From Planctomonas sp. JC2975 (GTDB lineage: Bacteria; Actinomycetota; Actinomycetes; Actinomycetales; Microbacteriaceae), in assembly GCF_012985205.1 (NCBI RefSeq), contig NZ_JABEKS010000001.1, forward strand, positions 1,240,001 to 1,304,000: 64,000 nt of DNA. Direction: 5' to 3'. The first letter of the stretch is position 1. Each line of letters starts with the position of its first letter. Of the stretch, positions 28,700 through 37,870 are shown piece after piece. Both the position numbers and the translations under genes were made by a program. Below the pieces are notes generated by a model, which had not been told where the DNA came from, did not search any database, and saw only the letters and a program-made list of their open reading frames with translations.

Positions 28700-30337
28700 G
28701 TGACTGACGCCCCCGCCCACCATCGCTCGACGGCCGCCGGCGCCGTCGGGTCGCGGCTCGATCGGTGGTTCGCCCGCCACGTGAACACCCCGGCGAAGCT
28801 GCGCTGGTACACCTGGGGCCTGCCCGCACTCGTCACGCTCGTCGCCGCCGTGACGCGACTGTGGGCGCTCGGGGATCCGCACACCCTCGTGTTCGACGAG
28901 ACCTTCTACGTGAAGGACTCGTGGACCCTCCTGCACAAGGGTTGGGAGGCGGCCTGGCCGCCGAACATCGACGAAGCCTTTGCGGGCGGCGACGTGAACG
29001 CGTACACCGGCGATCCGGAGTTCGTGGCGCATCCGCCGTTCGGCAAGTGGATGATCGCGATGGGCCTCGCCGCCTTCGGCGCCGGGAACAGCGTCGGCTG
29101 GCGCATCTCGACGGCGGTGGTCGGCATCCTGGCGGTCGTGGTGCTCATGCTCATCGCGAAGCGCATGTTCCGCTCGACGCTCATCGCCTCGCTCGCCGGA
29201 TTCATCATGGCGATCGACGGCAACGCCATCGTGATGAGCCGGGTCGCCATCCTCGACAACTCGGTGATGTTCCTCGCCCTGCTCGCCTTCGGATGCCTCC
29301 TGCTCGACCGGTCCTGGCAGGAGAAGCGACTGGCGGCATGGGTCGCGGTGCGGGCGGAGGCCGGCGAGCCGCTCGGCTGGGGTCCGTGGATGTGGTGGCG
29401 CCCATGGCTGCTCGTCGCCGGGCTGCTGCTCGGACTCGACGCCGGCGTGAAGTGGACCGGGTTCTATTTCCTGGCGTTCTTCGCCGTGTACGTGTTGATC
29501 ACCGACGTGCTCGCCCGGCGCCGCGCCGGCGTGCCGTTCTGGCCGGAGGCGGGGATCCTCAAGGGCGGCGTGGTTGCGTTCGTGCTGATGGTGCCGCTCG
29601 CTTTCGTGACTTACGTGGCCACGTGGTCCGGCTGGATCTTCACCAGGGGCGGCTACTACCGGGACTGGGTGCAGACCACGGCGGGCGCGGCGTGGACGGG
29701 TCCGCTCTCCTGGGTGCCGAACTGGGCGCAGAATCTCTGGCACTACCAGTCGGAGATGTACGGGTACTCGATCAATCTGCACACAGCACATCCGTACCAG
29801 TCGAATCCGCTGACCTGGCTGCTGCAGCTGCGGCCGACGAGCATGTACTACGTCGGAACGAGGTACGGCGTCGACGGCTGCACCTCCCAGGGCGGATGCT
29901 CGGCAGCGATCACCGACCTCGGCAACCCGATCATCTGGTGGCTCGGCACAGCAGCCCTTCTGTACCTGATCTACCGCCTCATCCGGTACCGCGACTGGCG
30001 GCACGGCTTCATCCTGATGGGCCTCGCCGCCGGCTACCTGCCGTGGATGCTGTACGCCGGCCGCACCATCTTCACCTTCTACTCGATCGCGTTCGCCCCG
30101 TATCTCTACCTGGCGCTCGCCGCCGTGTTCGTGCTCATCATCGGCACGCCGGCGGATGACCATTACCGGCGCACCCGCGGGCTCAACCTTCTCGTCGTCT
30201 TCCTGATCGTGATCACCGTTGTCTCGGTGTTCTTCTACCCGATCTGGACGGGCATGCAGATTCCGTTCTGGTACTGGCAGATGCACATGTGGCTGCAGAA
30301 CTTCCCGACCGGCATCGGCACGATCGGGTGGATCTAG
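28700..30337 (+). CDS. pmt: Protein O-mannosyltransferase (dolichyl/polyprenyl-phosphate-mannose-protein mannosyltransferase, GT39)
   Basis: The 545-residue polytopic protein transfers mannose from polyprenyl-phosphomannose to Ser/Thr of secreted proteins. It has the catalytic acidic pair in the first extracytoplasmic loop (LVFDETFYVKDSW, about 65-77), HPPFGKWMI, the luminal motif MSRVAILDNSVM and several membrane helices, with a C-terminal four-helix module and PWMLYAGRTIFTFYSIAFAPYLY. It is the homologue of mycobacterial Pmt, which is also divergent from rsmI. The start is GTG with a leaderless-type promoter. The substrates would be Sec-exported proteins. Confidence 0.94.
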   Translation: MTDAPAHHRSTAAGAVGSRLDRWFARHVNTPAKLRWYTWGLPALVTLVAAVTRLWALGDPHTLVFDETFYVKDSWTLLHKGWEAAWPPNIDEAFAGGDVNAYTGDPEFVAHPPFGKWMIAMGLAAFGAGNSVGWRISTAVVGILAVVVLMLIAKRMFRSTLIASLAGFIMAIDGNAIVMSRVAILDNSVMFLALLAFGCLLLDRSWQEKRLAAWVAVRAEAGEPLGWGPWMWWRPWLLVAGLLLGLDAGVKWTGFYFLAFFAVYVLITDVLARRRAGVPFWPEAGILKGGVVAFVLMVPLAFVTYVATWSGWIFTRGGYYRDWVQTTAGAAWTGPLSWVPNWAQNLWHYQSEMYGYSINLHTAHPYQSNPLTWLLQLRPTSMYYVGTRYGVDGCTSQGGCSAAITDLGNPIIWWLGTAALLYLIYRLIRYRDWRHGFILMGLAAGYLPWMLYAGRTIFTFYSIAFAPYLYLALAAVFVLIIGTPADDHYRRTRGLNLLVVFLIVITVVSVFFYPIWTGMQIPFWYWQMHMWLQNFPTGIGTIGWI

Positions 30338-30412
30338 GGGCGCGCGGAAACTTCTGCGTACACGGTGGCAAGCCCTTGCGCCGATGTCGCGCCCTCGTGG
30401 TACCCAGGAACC

Positions 30413-32020
30413 ATGACGCGCGACGAGAACCCGACGAACGACGACCAGCGGCCCGGCAGCACGCCGGCCAACGAGCTTCCGGGCAGCGAGCGCGCGCCGC
30501 TCGGGTCAGCGACCACCACGGGTCCCGTTCCCGACGACGAAACGATCGAGGCCACGATCGTGCTGCGGCGCCGGGAGCCCGTGCCCGACGAGGTGCTGGT
30601 GAATCCGATCCCTCGCGACGAGTTCGTGCAGCGGTACGGAGCGGACCCCACGGATGTGGACGCCGTGGTCGCCGAGGCGGAGTCGGCCGGTGCCGAGGTG
30701 CTCAGCGTGGACGCGGGCGAGCGGCGCATCCGGATCAGGGCGAAGGCGAGCGTCGTGCACGATCTCTTCGGCGCGAGCCTCGAGACGGCGGAACACGAGC
30801 CACGCAGTGGCGGCACGGTGCGCTTCCGGCAGCGCACCGGCACGCTCGCGCTCCCCGAAGGCATGCAGGGCCGCGTGGTCGCGGTGCTCGGGCTGGACGA
30901 TCGCCCTCAGGCGACGGCGCACTTCGTCTCGATCGCGTCGGCCGCCGTCGCCGTCAGCTACACGCCGCCGCAGGTCGGCGCCGTGTACAAGTTCCCGCAG
31001 GGCACCGACGGAACAGGGCGCACCATCGCGATCATCGAGCTCGGCGGCGGCTTCGACCAGAGCGACCTCGACACGTACTTCGCCGGACTCGGCATTCCGA
31101 CACCGAGCGTGACGGCGGTCGGCGTCGACGGCGCGGCGAACGTGCCGGGAGGCGACCCGAACGGAGCCGACGGCGAGGTCCTGCTCGACATCGAGGTGAT
31201 CGGCGCGCTCGCTCCCGCCGCGAACATCCTGGTGTACTTCGCGCCCAACACCGACGCCGGATTCGTGGATGCGGTCACCAGTGCCGCGCACGCCGACCCC
31301 ACTCCCGATGCCATCAGCATCAGCTGGGGCGAGAGCGAGGACGCATGGACCGCGCAGGCGCGCCAGGCGTTCGACGACGCGCTCGTGGATGCCGCAGGAC
31401 TCGGCGTCACCGTCACGGCGGCCGCAGGTGACGACGGCAGCTCGGACCGCGTCACCGACGGCAAGCCGCACGTCGACTTCCCCGCCTCGAGCCCGCACAT
31501 CCTGGCCTGCGGAGGCACGAGCCTCAATGCGAATGCCGCGACCGGACACGTTACCTCCGAGGTGGTGTGGAACAACGGATCGGGCCGCGGCGCAACGGGC
31601 GGCGGCGTCAGCGACGCTTTCGGGGTGCCGTCCTGGCAGGCAACCGTCGGCGTTCCGAAGACGAGCTCGGGATTCGCAGGCCGAGGCGTGCCCGATGTGG
31701 CGGGCGATGCGGATCCGCAGACCGGCTACAAGGTGCGCGTCGACGGCACAGACACCGTCATCGGCGGTACCAGCGCCGTCGCACCGCTCTGGGCGGCGCT
31801 CGCCGCTCGGCTCGTGCAGGCGACGGGATCCCGCGTCGGCCTGCTGCCGATGCGCCTCTACACAGGCGCGACCGCGACGGCCACGGCAGCCGGATTGCGC
31901 GACATCGTCACGGGCAACAACGGTGCCTACGCCGCCCGTGCGGGCTGGGATGCGTGCACCGGCCTCGGTGTGCCGGACGGCGACGCACTGGTGGCGACCC
32001 TGCGCGCCACGGCCGGCTGA
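30413..32020 (+). CDS. S53 (sedolisin/kumamolisin-like) serine-carboxyl peptidase without signal peptide
   Basis: The 535-residue protein has a pro-domain of the Pro-kumamolisin type (about 45-170, starting IVLRRREPVP) and an S53 catalytic domain. The expected residues are present: Glu255 and Asp259 in GEVLLDIEV, the AAAGDDGSSD loop (Asp340) and the nucleophile Ser454 in GGTSAVAPLWAAL. The C-terminal calcium-site region (LRDIVTGNNGAYAARAGWDACTGLG) is also seen. Unlike most sedolisins it has no secretion signal; the first 30 residues are hydrophilic and rich in Asp, Asn and Pro. It may be cytoplasmic or leave the cell by another route. It follows pmt by 75 bases. Confidence 0.88.
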   Translation: MTRDENPTNDDQRPGSTPANELPGSERAPLGSATTTGPVPDDETIEATIVLRRREPVPDEVLVNPIPRDEFVQRYGADPTDVDAVVAEAESAGAEVLSVDAGERRIRIRAKASVVHDLFGASLETAEHEPRSGGTVRFRQRTGTLALPEGMQGRVVAVLGLDDRPQATAHFVSIASAAVAVSYTPPQVGAVYKFPQGTDGTGRTIAIIELGGGFDQSDLDTYFAGLGIPTPSVTAVGVDGAANVPGGDPNGADGEVLLDIEVIGALAPAANILVYFAPNTDAGFVDAVTSAAHADPTPDAISISWGESEDAWTAQARQAFDDALVDAAGLGVTVTAAAGDDGSSDRVTDGKPHVDFPASSPHILACGGTSLNANAATGHVTSEVVWNNGSGRGATGGGVSDAFGVPSWQATVGVPKTSSGFAGRGVPDVAGDADPQTGYKVRVDGTDTVIGGTSAVAPLWAALAARLVQATGSRVGLLPMRLYTGATATATAAGLRDIVTGNNGAYAARAGWDACTGLGVPDGDALVATLRATAG

Positions 32021-32082
32021 TCCTGCGGCGGCGGCGTTGACACTGTGTTACGCGCGGTCCGTGACGACGTGCGAGGCTCCGC

Positions 32083-32088
32083 TACGGT
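32083..32088 (+). promoter_or_regulatory. -10 box for leaderless metY transcript
   Basis: TACGGT ends exactly 6 bases before the metY GTG, with no Shine-Dalgarno sequence. A TTGACA occurs at 32037-32042 but is too far upstream to be its -35. Confidence 0.5.
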
Positions 32089-32094
32089 AGCCGC

Positions 32095-33387
32095 GTGGCA
32101 GACCGCGAATTCGGCTTTCGCACGCGTGCGATCCATGCCGGCAACATCCCCGATCCCGTGACCGGAGCCAGGGCGCTCCCGATCTACCAGTCCAGTGCCT
32201 TCGTCTTCGACGACACCGCGGATGCCGCCGCCCGCTTCGCCCTGCAGAAGTACGGCAACATCTACTCCCGCCTCGCCAACCCCACCGTCGCGAGCTTCGA
32301 GGAACGCGTTGCGAGCCTGGAAGGCGGTCTGGGAGCCGTCGCGACGGCATCCGGACTCTCTGCGCAGTACATCACCTTCGCGTCGCTGGCCGGGGCCGGC
32401 GACCACATCGTGGCATCCGCGAACCTGTACGGCGGATCCATCACCCAGCTCGACGTGACGCTGCGCCGGTTCGGGGTGGAGACCACGTTCGTGCAGAGCT
32501 CGGATCCGGCCGACTACGCGGCAGCGATCACGGACAGGACGAAGCTGATCTTCGCGGAGACCATCGCCAACCCGTCGGGCGAGATCGCCGACATCGAGGG
32601 CCTGGCCGAGGTCGCGCACGCCGCGGGCATCCCGCTCATCATCGACTCGACGATCGCGACTCCCTACCTGAACCGTCCGATCGAGTGGGGTGCCGACGTC
32701 GTCGTGCACTCCGCGACGAAGTTCCTCGGCGGTCACGGCACGACGCTCGGCGGAGTCGTCGTGGAGTCTGGCCGTTTCGACTGGCACTCCGACCGCTTCC
32801 CGCTCTTCGGCCAGCCCGTGCCGAGCTACGGCGGGCTGCAGTGGTCGGGCAACTTCGGCGAGTACGCGTTCCTCACCAGACTCCGCGCCGAGCAGCTGCG
32901 CGACATCGGGCCGTCGCTCGCCCCGCACTCCGCCTTCCTGCTCGCCCAGGGCGTTGAGACGCTGCCCTTCCGCATGCAGGCGCACGTCGACAACGCGCGC
33001 GCCGTCGCCGAGTGGCTCGAGGCGGATCCGCGCATCGAGGCCGTCCACTGGGCGGGGCTGGAGTCGCATCCGCACTTCGAGCGGGCGAAGAAGTACCTGC
33101 CCAAGGGTCCGAGCTCGGTCTTCACGTTCGAGGTCGCCGGCGGACGCAGCGTCGGCCAGAAGCTCATCGAGTCGGTCGGCCTGGCCAGCCACCTGGCCAA
33201 CATCGGCGACGCGAAGACGCTGATCATCCATCCGGCGTCCACCACGCACGCTCAACTCACCGAGCAGCAGCTGATCGACGCAGGCGTGCTCCCCGGATCC
33301 GTGCGCCTCTCGGTCGGCATCGAAGACGCCGACGACATCATCTACGACCTCGACCAGGCGCTGGCCGCGGCCACCAAGGAGGACTGA
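32095..33387 (+). CDS. metY: O-acetylhomoserine sulfhydrylase
   Basis: A PLP enzyme of the Cys/Met metabolism family that converts O-acetylhomoserine plus sulfide (or methanethiol) to homocysteine (or methionine). The 430-residue length and N-terminus (FGFRTRAIHAGNIPDPVTGARALPIYQSSAFVF) are typical of MetY. Landmarks are the long substrate-loop region YSRLANPTV, the DSTIATPYLNRP segment and the PLP lysine Lys209 in HSATKFLGGHG. It is followed after one base by the CoA-binding protein gene, a pairing often seen in actinobacteria. No SAM riboswitch was seen upstream. Confidence 0.92.
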   Translation: MADREFGFRTRAIHAGNIPDPVTGARALPIYQSSAFVFDDTADAAARFALQKYGNIYSRLANPTVASFEERVASLEGGLGAVATASGLSAQYITFASLAGAGDHIVASANLYGGSITQLDVTLRRFGVETTFVQSSDPADYAAAITDRTKLIFAETIANPSGEIADIEGLAEVAHAAGIPLIIDSTIATPYLNRPIEWGADVVVHSATKFLGGHGTTLGGVVVESGRFDWHSDRFPLFGQPVPSYGGLQWSGNFGEYAFLTRLRAEQLRDIGPSLAPHSAFLLAQGVETLPFRMQAHVDNARAVAEWLEADPRIEAVHWAGLESHPHFERAKKYLPKGPSSVFTFEVAGGRSVGQKLIESVGLASHLANIGDAKTLIIHPASTTHAQLTEQQLIDAGVLPGSVRLSVGIEDADDIIYDLDQALAAATKED

Positions 33388-33388
33388 G

Positions 33389-34006
33389 ATGACCGCAGCG
33401 CAGCCGGCCGCGACGCAGTCGACGGATGCCGCACCCACTTCCAGCGAGGACACGATCGTGCAGCTGGCGAACGGCCTCAGCTGCGAGCTGCCGGCCGACT
33501 CGCCGCTCGCGAAGCTGCTGAAGTCGCAGCGCACGTGGGTGGGTCCGGATGCCAAGCAGCGCCTCAAGCTGCTGCGGAACGCGAAGTCGGTCGCGATCGT
33601 CGGCGCTTCCTCGAATCCGTCTCGTTCCAGCTACTTCGTCGGAACGTACCTTCAGCAGTCCAGCGACTACCGGGTCTACTTCGTGAATCCGAACGCCGAC
33701 ACGATTCTCGGTCAACCCGCGTACAAGTCGCTCGCCGACCTGCCAGAGGTGCCGGACATCGTGGATGTGTTCCGCCGCGGCAGCGACATCCCGCAGGTCA
33801 TCGACGAGGTCGTCGCGGTCGGCGCGCCCACCATCTGGGTGCAGCTGGGCATCTGGAACCAGGATGCCGCGTACTACGGCGAGGAGAAGGGCCTCACCGT
33901 GGTCATGGACCGCTGCATCAAGATCGAGCACGCCCGCTTCCATGGCGGCCTGCACCTGCTCGGCTTCGACACCGGAGTGATCTCGTCCCGCAAGCAGGAG
34001 CGCTAG
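33389..34006 (+). CDS. CoA-binding domain protein (YccU-like)
   Basis: The 205-residue protein consists of a single Rossmann-type CoA-binding domain (about 65-195) with the nucleotide loop VAIVGASSNPSRSSYFVGTYL, IVDVFRRGSDIPQVIDEVVAVGAPTIWVQLGIWN and the conserved end VVMDRCIKIEHARF. A variable 55-residue leader is rich in Ala, Thr and Ser. Such proteins bind CoA or an acyl-CoA, but their role is unknown. It starts one base after the metY stop, so it is cotranscribed and possibly linked to sulfur amino-acid metabolism. Confidence 0.85.
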   Translation: MTAAQPAATQSTDAAPTSSEDTIVQLANGLSCELPADSPLAKLLKSQRTWVGPDAKQRLKLLRNAKSVAIVGASSNPSRSSYFVGTYLQQSSDYRVYFVNPNADTILGQPAYKSLADLPEVPDIVDVFRRGSDIPQVIDEVVAVGAPTIWVQLGIWNQDAAYYGEEKGLTVVMDRCIKIEHARFHGGLHLLGFDTGVISSRKQER

Positions 34007-34026
34007 GCGCTCCGCCGCTTTCCGTC

Positions 34027-34083
34027 GACTCGCCCCTCTGGCTCCCGGCTAGTCCTACTGCGCCACGCGGTTAGGGGCGAGTC
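34027..34083. terminator. Inverted repeat between convergent genes, possible terminator
   Basis: GACTCGCCCCT (34027-34037) and AGGGGCGAGTC (34073-34083) are exact 11-base complements separated by 35 bases. The element lies between the CoA-binding gene and the oppositely oriented hypothetical gene, where a bidirectional terminator is expected. The long loop and the absence of a U-tract make it a weak candidate. Confidence 0.4.
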
Positions 34084-34107
34084 GCGAACCGACAGTACGT
34101 GGATTGG

Positions 34108-34491
34108 TCAGGACAGGCCGTCGAGCACCACCGGCGCATGCGGGTCGAGCGGACGCAGCTGCGGCGGTATCGGGAACGGGAGGGTGTATTCCAGAAGCGG
34201 AATGTCTATGGCTCCCCAGTCATCCCGCTTCACGACGATCTTCTCGATCGACACCTCGGTGACACGCACCCGCAGCCAGCGTCCGTCGTCGAGGTGCAGC
34301 TCGTACGGGTCCGCCAGGTAGCCGATCCCGAGCGCCTCGAGCGTTTCCTCGGCCACGAGCCAGTCGACGGCGTCCGTGCGTTCGCGGCCGAGCAGGTCGA
34401 CCACCACGAAGTCGTCCGCCTCCGGACGGATCCAGCCGAGCAGTTCGCGGTCGCCTCTGCGGTGTTCGATCCAGTCTGCGGGGATGGGCAT
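34108..34491 (-). CDS. Conserved hypothetical protein, 127 residues
   Basis: I do not recognise a characterised family. The protein is soluble and acidic, starting MPIPADWIEHRRGDRELLGWIRPEADDFVVVDLLG, with a central beta-rich stretch (DGRWLRVRVTEVSIEKIVVKRDDW) and a proline-rich end (LPFPIPPQLRPL). Codon use is like the neighbours and the frame is free of rare features, which supports a real gene. It is divergent from the SARP-like regulator with about 70 bases between starts, so they may share a regulatory region. Confidence 0.7.
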   Translation of the reverse strand: MPIPADWIEHRRGDRELLGWIRPEADDFVVVDLLGRERTDAVDWLVAEETLEALGIGYLADPYELHLDDGRWLRVRVTEVSIEKIVVKRDDWGAIDIPLLEYTLPFPIPPQLRPLDPHAPVVLDGLS

Positions 34492-34547
34492 CCCCCGACG
34501 CTACCGCCACCGCTGCGCACGGGCCGGGCTCGGACACCCGTCCTGGG

Positions 34548-34553
34548 TAGACT
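34548..34553 (+). promoter_or_regulatory. -10 box for the SARP-like regulator
   Basis: TAGACT ends 7 bases before the GTG at 34561. No ribosome-binding site precedes that codon, which supports a leaderless start and the choice of this GTG over upstream codons. Confidence 0.45.
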
Positions 34554-34560
34554 GTGCCCG

Positions 34561-37500
34561 GTGAGCCAGGCGACCGCACGCGTCCGAGTGCATCGCGTCG
34601 CCGTCCTGGGTCCGGTGCTCGTCGAGGGCCATGACGGAACGGCCGCCGAGCCGGGCGGTGCCACGGCGAAGGGTCTCGTCGTGTCGCTTCTGCTGGCCAG
34701 GAACGCGCTGTCGGTGCGCGGCATCGGCGAGGACCTTTGGGAGGACGAACCGCCTCGCAACGAGAAGGCGGCCCTGCAGACGCTCGTGTCGCGGGTTCGC
34801 GCTCTCGCGGCCGACGGTCTCATCGTCTCGACTCCCGGCGGATACGCGCTCGGCGTCGACGGACACGACAGCGACCTCGGCGCGGCGGCCGCCCATCGCG
34901 ATGCGGCACGCGCCGCTCTGGAACGCGGCGATGCGCACGCGGCGGACGCTGAGGCATCAGCTGGGCTGACGCTCTGGCGCGGTGAACCGGGAGCCGACCT
35001 GCCAGACGGCGACCTGGCCCGGCGCTTGGCGAGCACGGCGTCGGACCTGCGCAGGAGCCTTGCACTGCTGCGAGCGGATGCGCGGATCGTCACGGGCGAC
35101 GGCCTCGGCGCCCTCGCCGACCTCGACCCGTACGCCGAGGCTCTCCCTCTGGACGAAGACGTCGAGTTGAGGCGGCTGCGGGCGTTCGCGGCCATCGGAC
35201 GTCGTAACGAGGCGATCCGCGACTTCGGGGAGTTCCGCACCAGGATGCGCGACGAGCTCGGCACGACGCCGTCCTCGGATCTCGTGGCCTTCCACACGGA
35301 GCTGCTGCGCGAACCGGAGCCAGACACCGCTGCGCGAACGGTGCGCGTCGGCATCCGTGTGGCACCGAATCCGCTCGTCGGCCGCGATGAGGACGTCGCC
35401 GCACTCGAGGAGCTGGTGCGCACGTCGCGGCTGACCACGATCCTCGGCGCTGGAGGTCTGGGCAAGACGCGTCTCGCCCAGGAGATCGCCGGACGCGTTG
35501 CCGAGCGGATGCCCGCCGTCGTGGTCGTGGAGCTGGCGAGCGTTCGCGCGGGCGACGACGTCCCGCTCGCGCTGGCCTCAACGCTCGGCATCCGCGAGTA
35601 CACCGGCACGCGCCTCACTCTCGCAGACCCCGCGACGCGCGTCGACGTGCGCGGTCGCATCCTCTCCACGCTGGCCGAGAGGCCGACGCTGCTCGTCATG
35701 GACAACTGCGAGCACCTCATCGATGCGGCTGCGGAGTGGATCGACGACATCCTGGCCTCCACGCGCGACGTGCGCGTGCTGGCCACGAGCAGGGCGCCGC
35801 TCATGATCGCCGCCGAGCAGGTGTACCAGCTGCAGCCGCTGGCCGCAGCGCCGGCCGAGCACGGCACGCACGGTCCGGCCGTCGCCCTCTTCATGGATCG
35901 GGCACGGGCGGCGAGGCCGTCCGTCGTGCTGCCGGAGGACGTCATCGAGCGTCTGTGCGTCAAGCTCGACGGCCTGCCACTGGCCATCGAGCTCGCGGCT
36001 GCCCGAGTACGTTCGATGTCGGTCGAGGAGATCGAGCGGCGCATCGACAACCGGTTCGCCCTGCTGCGCGGCGGCGATCGATCGGCTCCCGAGCGGCATC
36101 GCACGCTCCTCTCGGTGATCGACTGGAGCTGGAACCTGCTGCGCGGTTCGGAGCAGCGCTCGCTGCGTCGGCTCTCGGCGTTCGTCGACGGCTTCGACGC
36201 GGATGCCGCGCTCGCGGTCTGCGATCCGCGCGATGACGTCGAGGCCGACCTCGAAGGCCTGGTGAACCAGTCTCTGCTCACCGCTGCGGAGAGTCCGCTC
36301 ACCGGGCGGCTGCGCTACCGCATGCTGGAGACGGTTCGCGAGTTCGGCGACCAGCGCCTGGCGGAGGCGGACGAACGCGACGAGGTGGCCACGAGCATCC
36401 GCGGCTGGGCGGACGCATTCGCGCTCGCGGCACTCGAGACGACGTACGGACCGGAGCAGATCGACACGTTCCGGCTCGTCGAGGACGAGCAGGACAACCT
36501 CGTCGCGGCCCTGCGTGATGCGATCACCGTGCCGGATCCGGACACCGCGTCCTCCGTGTTCGCCGCCCTCTCGATGCATTGGACCCTGCGCGGCGCTCAC
36601 GCCGAAGTGCTCGGATTCGCCGGCTCCCTGCTGGAGGCGCTGCGCCGGTACTCCCCGGATGCGACGCACCGCGACGCCGCATTGGTGTCCCTGAGTCTCA
36701 TCGGCGCGACCTCGATGTTCGGCGACGCGCGGCAGGGTCTGCGCTCCCTCGTGCGTGCCAAACGGGTCTTTGCGGAGGGGCGGCCGACGAGTCCGCAGCT
36801 GGCGGCGATGATCCGGCTGGTGCTCGCGCTGCCTGACGTGCCTCGGATGATCGCCATCGTGGGAGAGCTGCGTGCCAGCGACGACACGGCGACGGCATCG
36901 ATGGGCTACCTCATCAGTGCGCAGCTCGCTGAGAACTCCGGCGAGATCGACGAGGCGCTGGCCTTCGCGACACGTGCGTTCGAGAAGGCCGAGCAGGCTC
37001 GCGACGTATGGACCGTCGGCATGGCAGCGCACTCGGTGGCGTCACTGCACAGCCAGCGTGGCGAACCATCCGAGGTGCTGAGGTGGGCGGATCGCGCGCG
37101 ACGCAATCTCGAGCTGCTGAACGCGGGCGAGGACCTGCAGCAGCTCGACTGGATGTGCGCGATCACGGACATCACGCTCGGTGATCCGGAAGCGGCGCGC
37201 CCGACGTTCGACCGGCTGGCGCAGTTGGAGGGCGACAGGCAGAGCTTCGACTGGCGCGACCTCAAGGCGATCGGGCTCGCCGGACTGGCCGAGATCGCCA
37301 TCGCTCAGGGCGACTTCACCGAAGCGGAGCGGCAGTACGCGCTCTCCGAGCAAGTGTGGGGCGATCCGCCCAGCGGCTTCGCCCCCTGGTATTACGTCGC
37401 GGGGGCAGGGCTCATCGTCGCGTCGGTTCGTGCCGGGCACGTGAACGATCCGCGCGTGACGCGCACGGCCGGGCGGATGCGGCGCCGGCTCCTGCGCGAC

Positions 37501-37845
37501 TTCCGGGTGCGCGCAGCAGGAGTGGACCTGCCCATCACCGGCCTCGCAGTCCTCGGCCTTGGCGCGTGGCTCCTCGCCCCGGATCGGGAGGGTGCGGATG
37601 CCGCCCAGCGCACCGCAGGGCTCGAGCTGATCATGCTCGGGCACGGTGTGCACGCCAGGCAGGATTTCCCGTCCCTGGCCTGGGGTCGCATTGTCGACGT
37701 CGTGCGGCGGGATCATCCCGGCCTCGACGTGGACGCGGCATGGTCTGCCGTGGAGCCCTTGCCTCTCCCCGCCCGCTCCGCCCGGATCCTCGAGGTGATC
37801 CACTCCCTGCGCCCGCTGTTCGCCGCCGCGGGACTCGAGCGCTGA
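34561..37845 (+). CDS. Large SARP/AfsR-like transcriptional regulator with NB-ARC-type ATPase and TPR-like region
   Basis: The 1094-residue protein has four parts. An OmpR/SARP-type winged helix comes first (about 10-85, GLVVSLLLARNALSVRGIGEDLWEDEPPRNEKAALQTLVSRVRALAADGLI), then a bacterial transcriptional activation domain (about 95-250). An AAA/NB-ARC ATPase follows (Walker A GAGGLGKT at 296-303, Walker B LLVMD at 377-381), then a long helical TPR-like C-terminal half. Such proteins activate secondary metabolism or stress genes after ligand or partner binding. No biosynthetic cluster adjoins it; the nearest genes are a TetR repressor and an SDR. The start is the GTG with a leaderless-type -10 box; longer in-frame readings overlap the opposite gene. 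Confidence 0.9.
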   Translation: MSQATARVRVHRVAVLGPVLVEGHDGTAAEPGGATAKGLVVSLLLARNALSVRGIGEDLWEDEPPRNEKAALQTLVSRVRALAADGLIVSTPGGYALGVDGHDSDLGAAAAHRDAARAALERGDAHAADAEASAGLTLWRGEPGADLPDGDLARRLASTASDLRRSLALLRADARIVTGDGLGALADLDPYAEALPLDEDVELRRLRAFAAIGRRNEAIRDFGEFRTRMRDELGTTPSSDLVAFHTELLREPEPDTAARTVRVGIRVAPNPLVGRDEDVAALEELVRTSRLTTILGAGGLGKTRLAQEIAGRVAERMPAVVVVELASVRAGDDVPLALASTLGIREYTGTRLTLADPATRVDVRGRILSTLAERPTLLVMDNCEHLIDAAAEWIDDILASTRDVRVLATSRAPLMIAAEQVYQLQPLAAAPAEHGTHGPAVALFMDRARAARPSVVLPEDVIERLCVKLDGLPLAIELAAARVRSMSVEEIERRIDNRFALLRGGDRSAPERHRTLLSVIDWSWNLLRGSEQRSLRRLSAFVDGFDADAALAVCDPRDDVEADLEGLVNQSLLTAAESPLTGRLRYRMLETVREFGDQRLAEADERDEVATSIRGWADAFALAALETTYGPEQIDTFRLVEDEQDNLVAALRDAITVPDPDTASSVFAALSMHWTLRGAHAEVLGFAGSLLEALRRYSPDATHRDAALVSLSLIGATSMFGDARQGLRSLVRAKRVFAEGRPTSPQLAAMIRLVLALPDVPRMIAIVGELRASDDTATASMGYLISAQLAENSGEIDEALAFATRAFEKAEQARDVWTVGMAAHSVASLHSQRGEPSEVLRWADRARRNLELLNAGEDLQQLDWMCAITDITLGDPEAARPTFDRLAQLEGDRQSFDWRDLKAIGLAGLAEIAIAQGDFTEAERQYALSEQVWGDPPSGFAPWYYVAGAGLIVASVRAGHVNDPRVTRTAGRMRRRLLRDFRVRAAGVDLPITGLAVLGLGAWLLAPDREGADAAQRTAGLELIMLGHGVHARQDFPSLAWGRIVDVVRRDHPGLDVDAAWSAVEPLPLPARSARILEVIHSLRPLFAAAGLER

Positions 37846-37870
37846 CCGAGCCACGGGGTCCGTGCGGCGA

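Noticed and set aside
28593-28884. Short minus-strand frames over the 78-base repeats
   Set aside because: Their coding sequence is created by the tandem repeat and runs antisense into pmt; composition is Arg-rich and no start signal is present.
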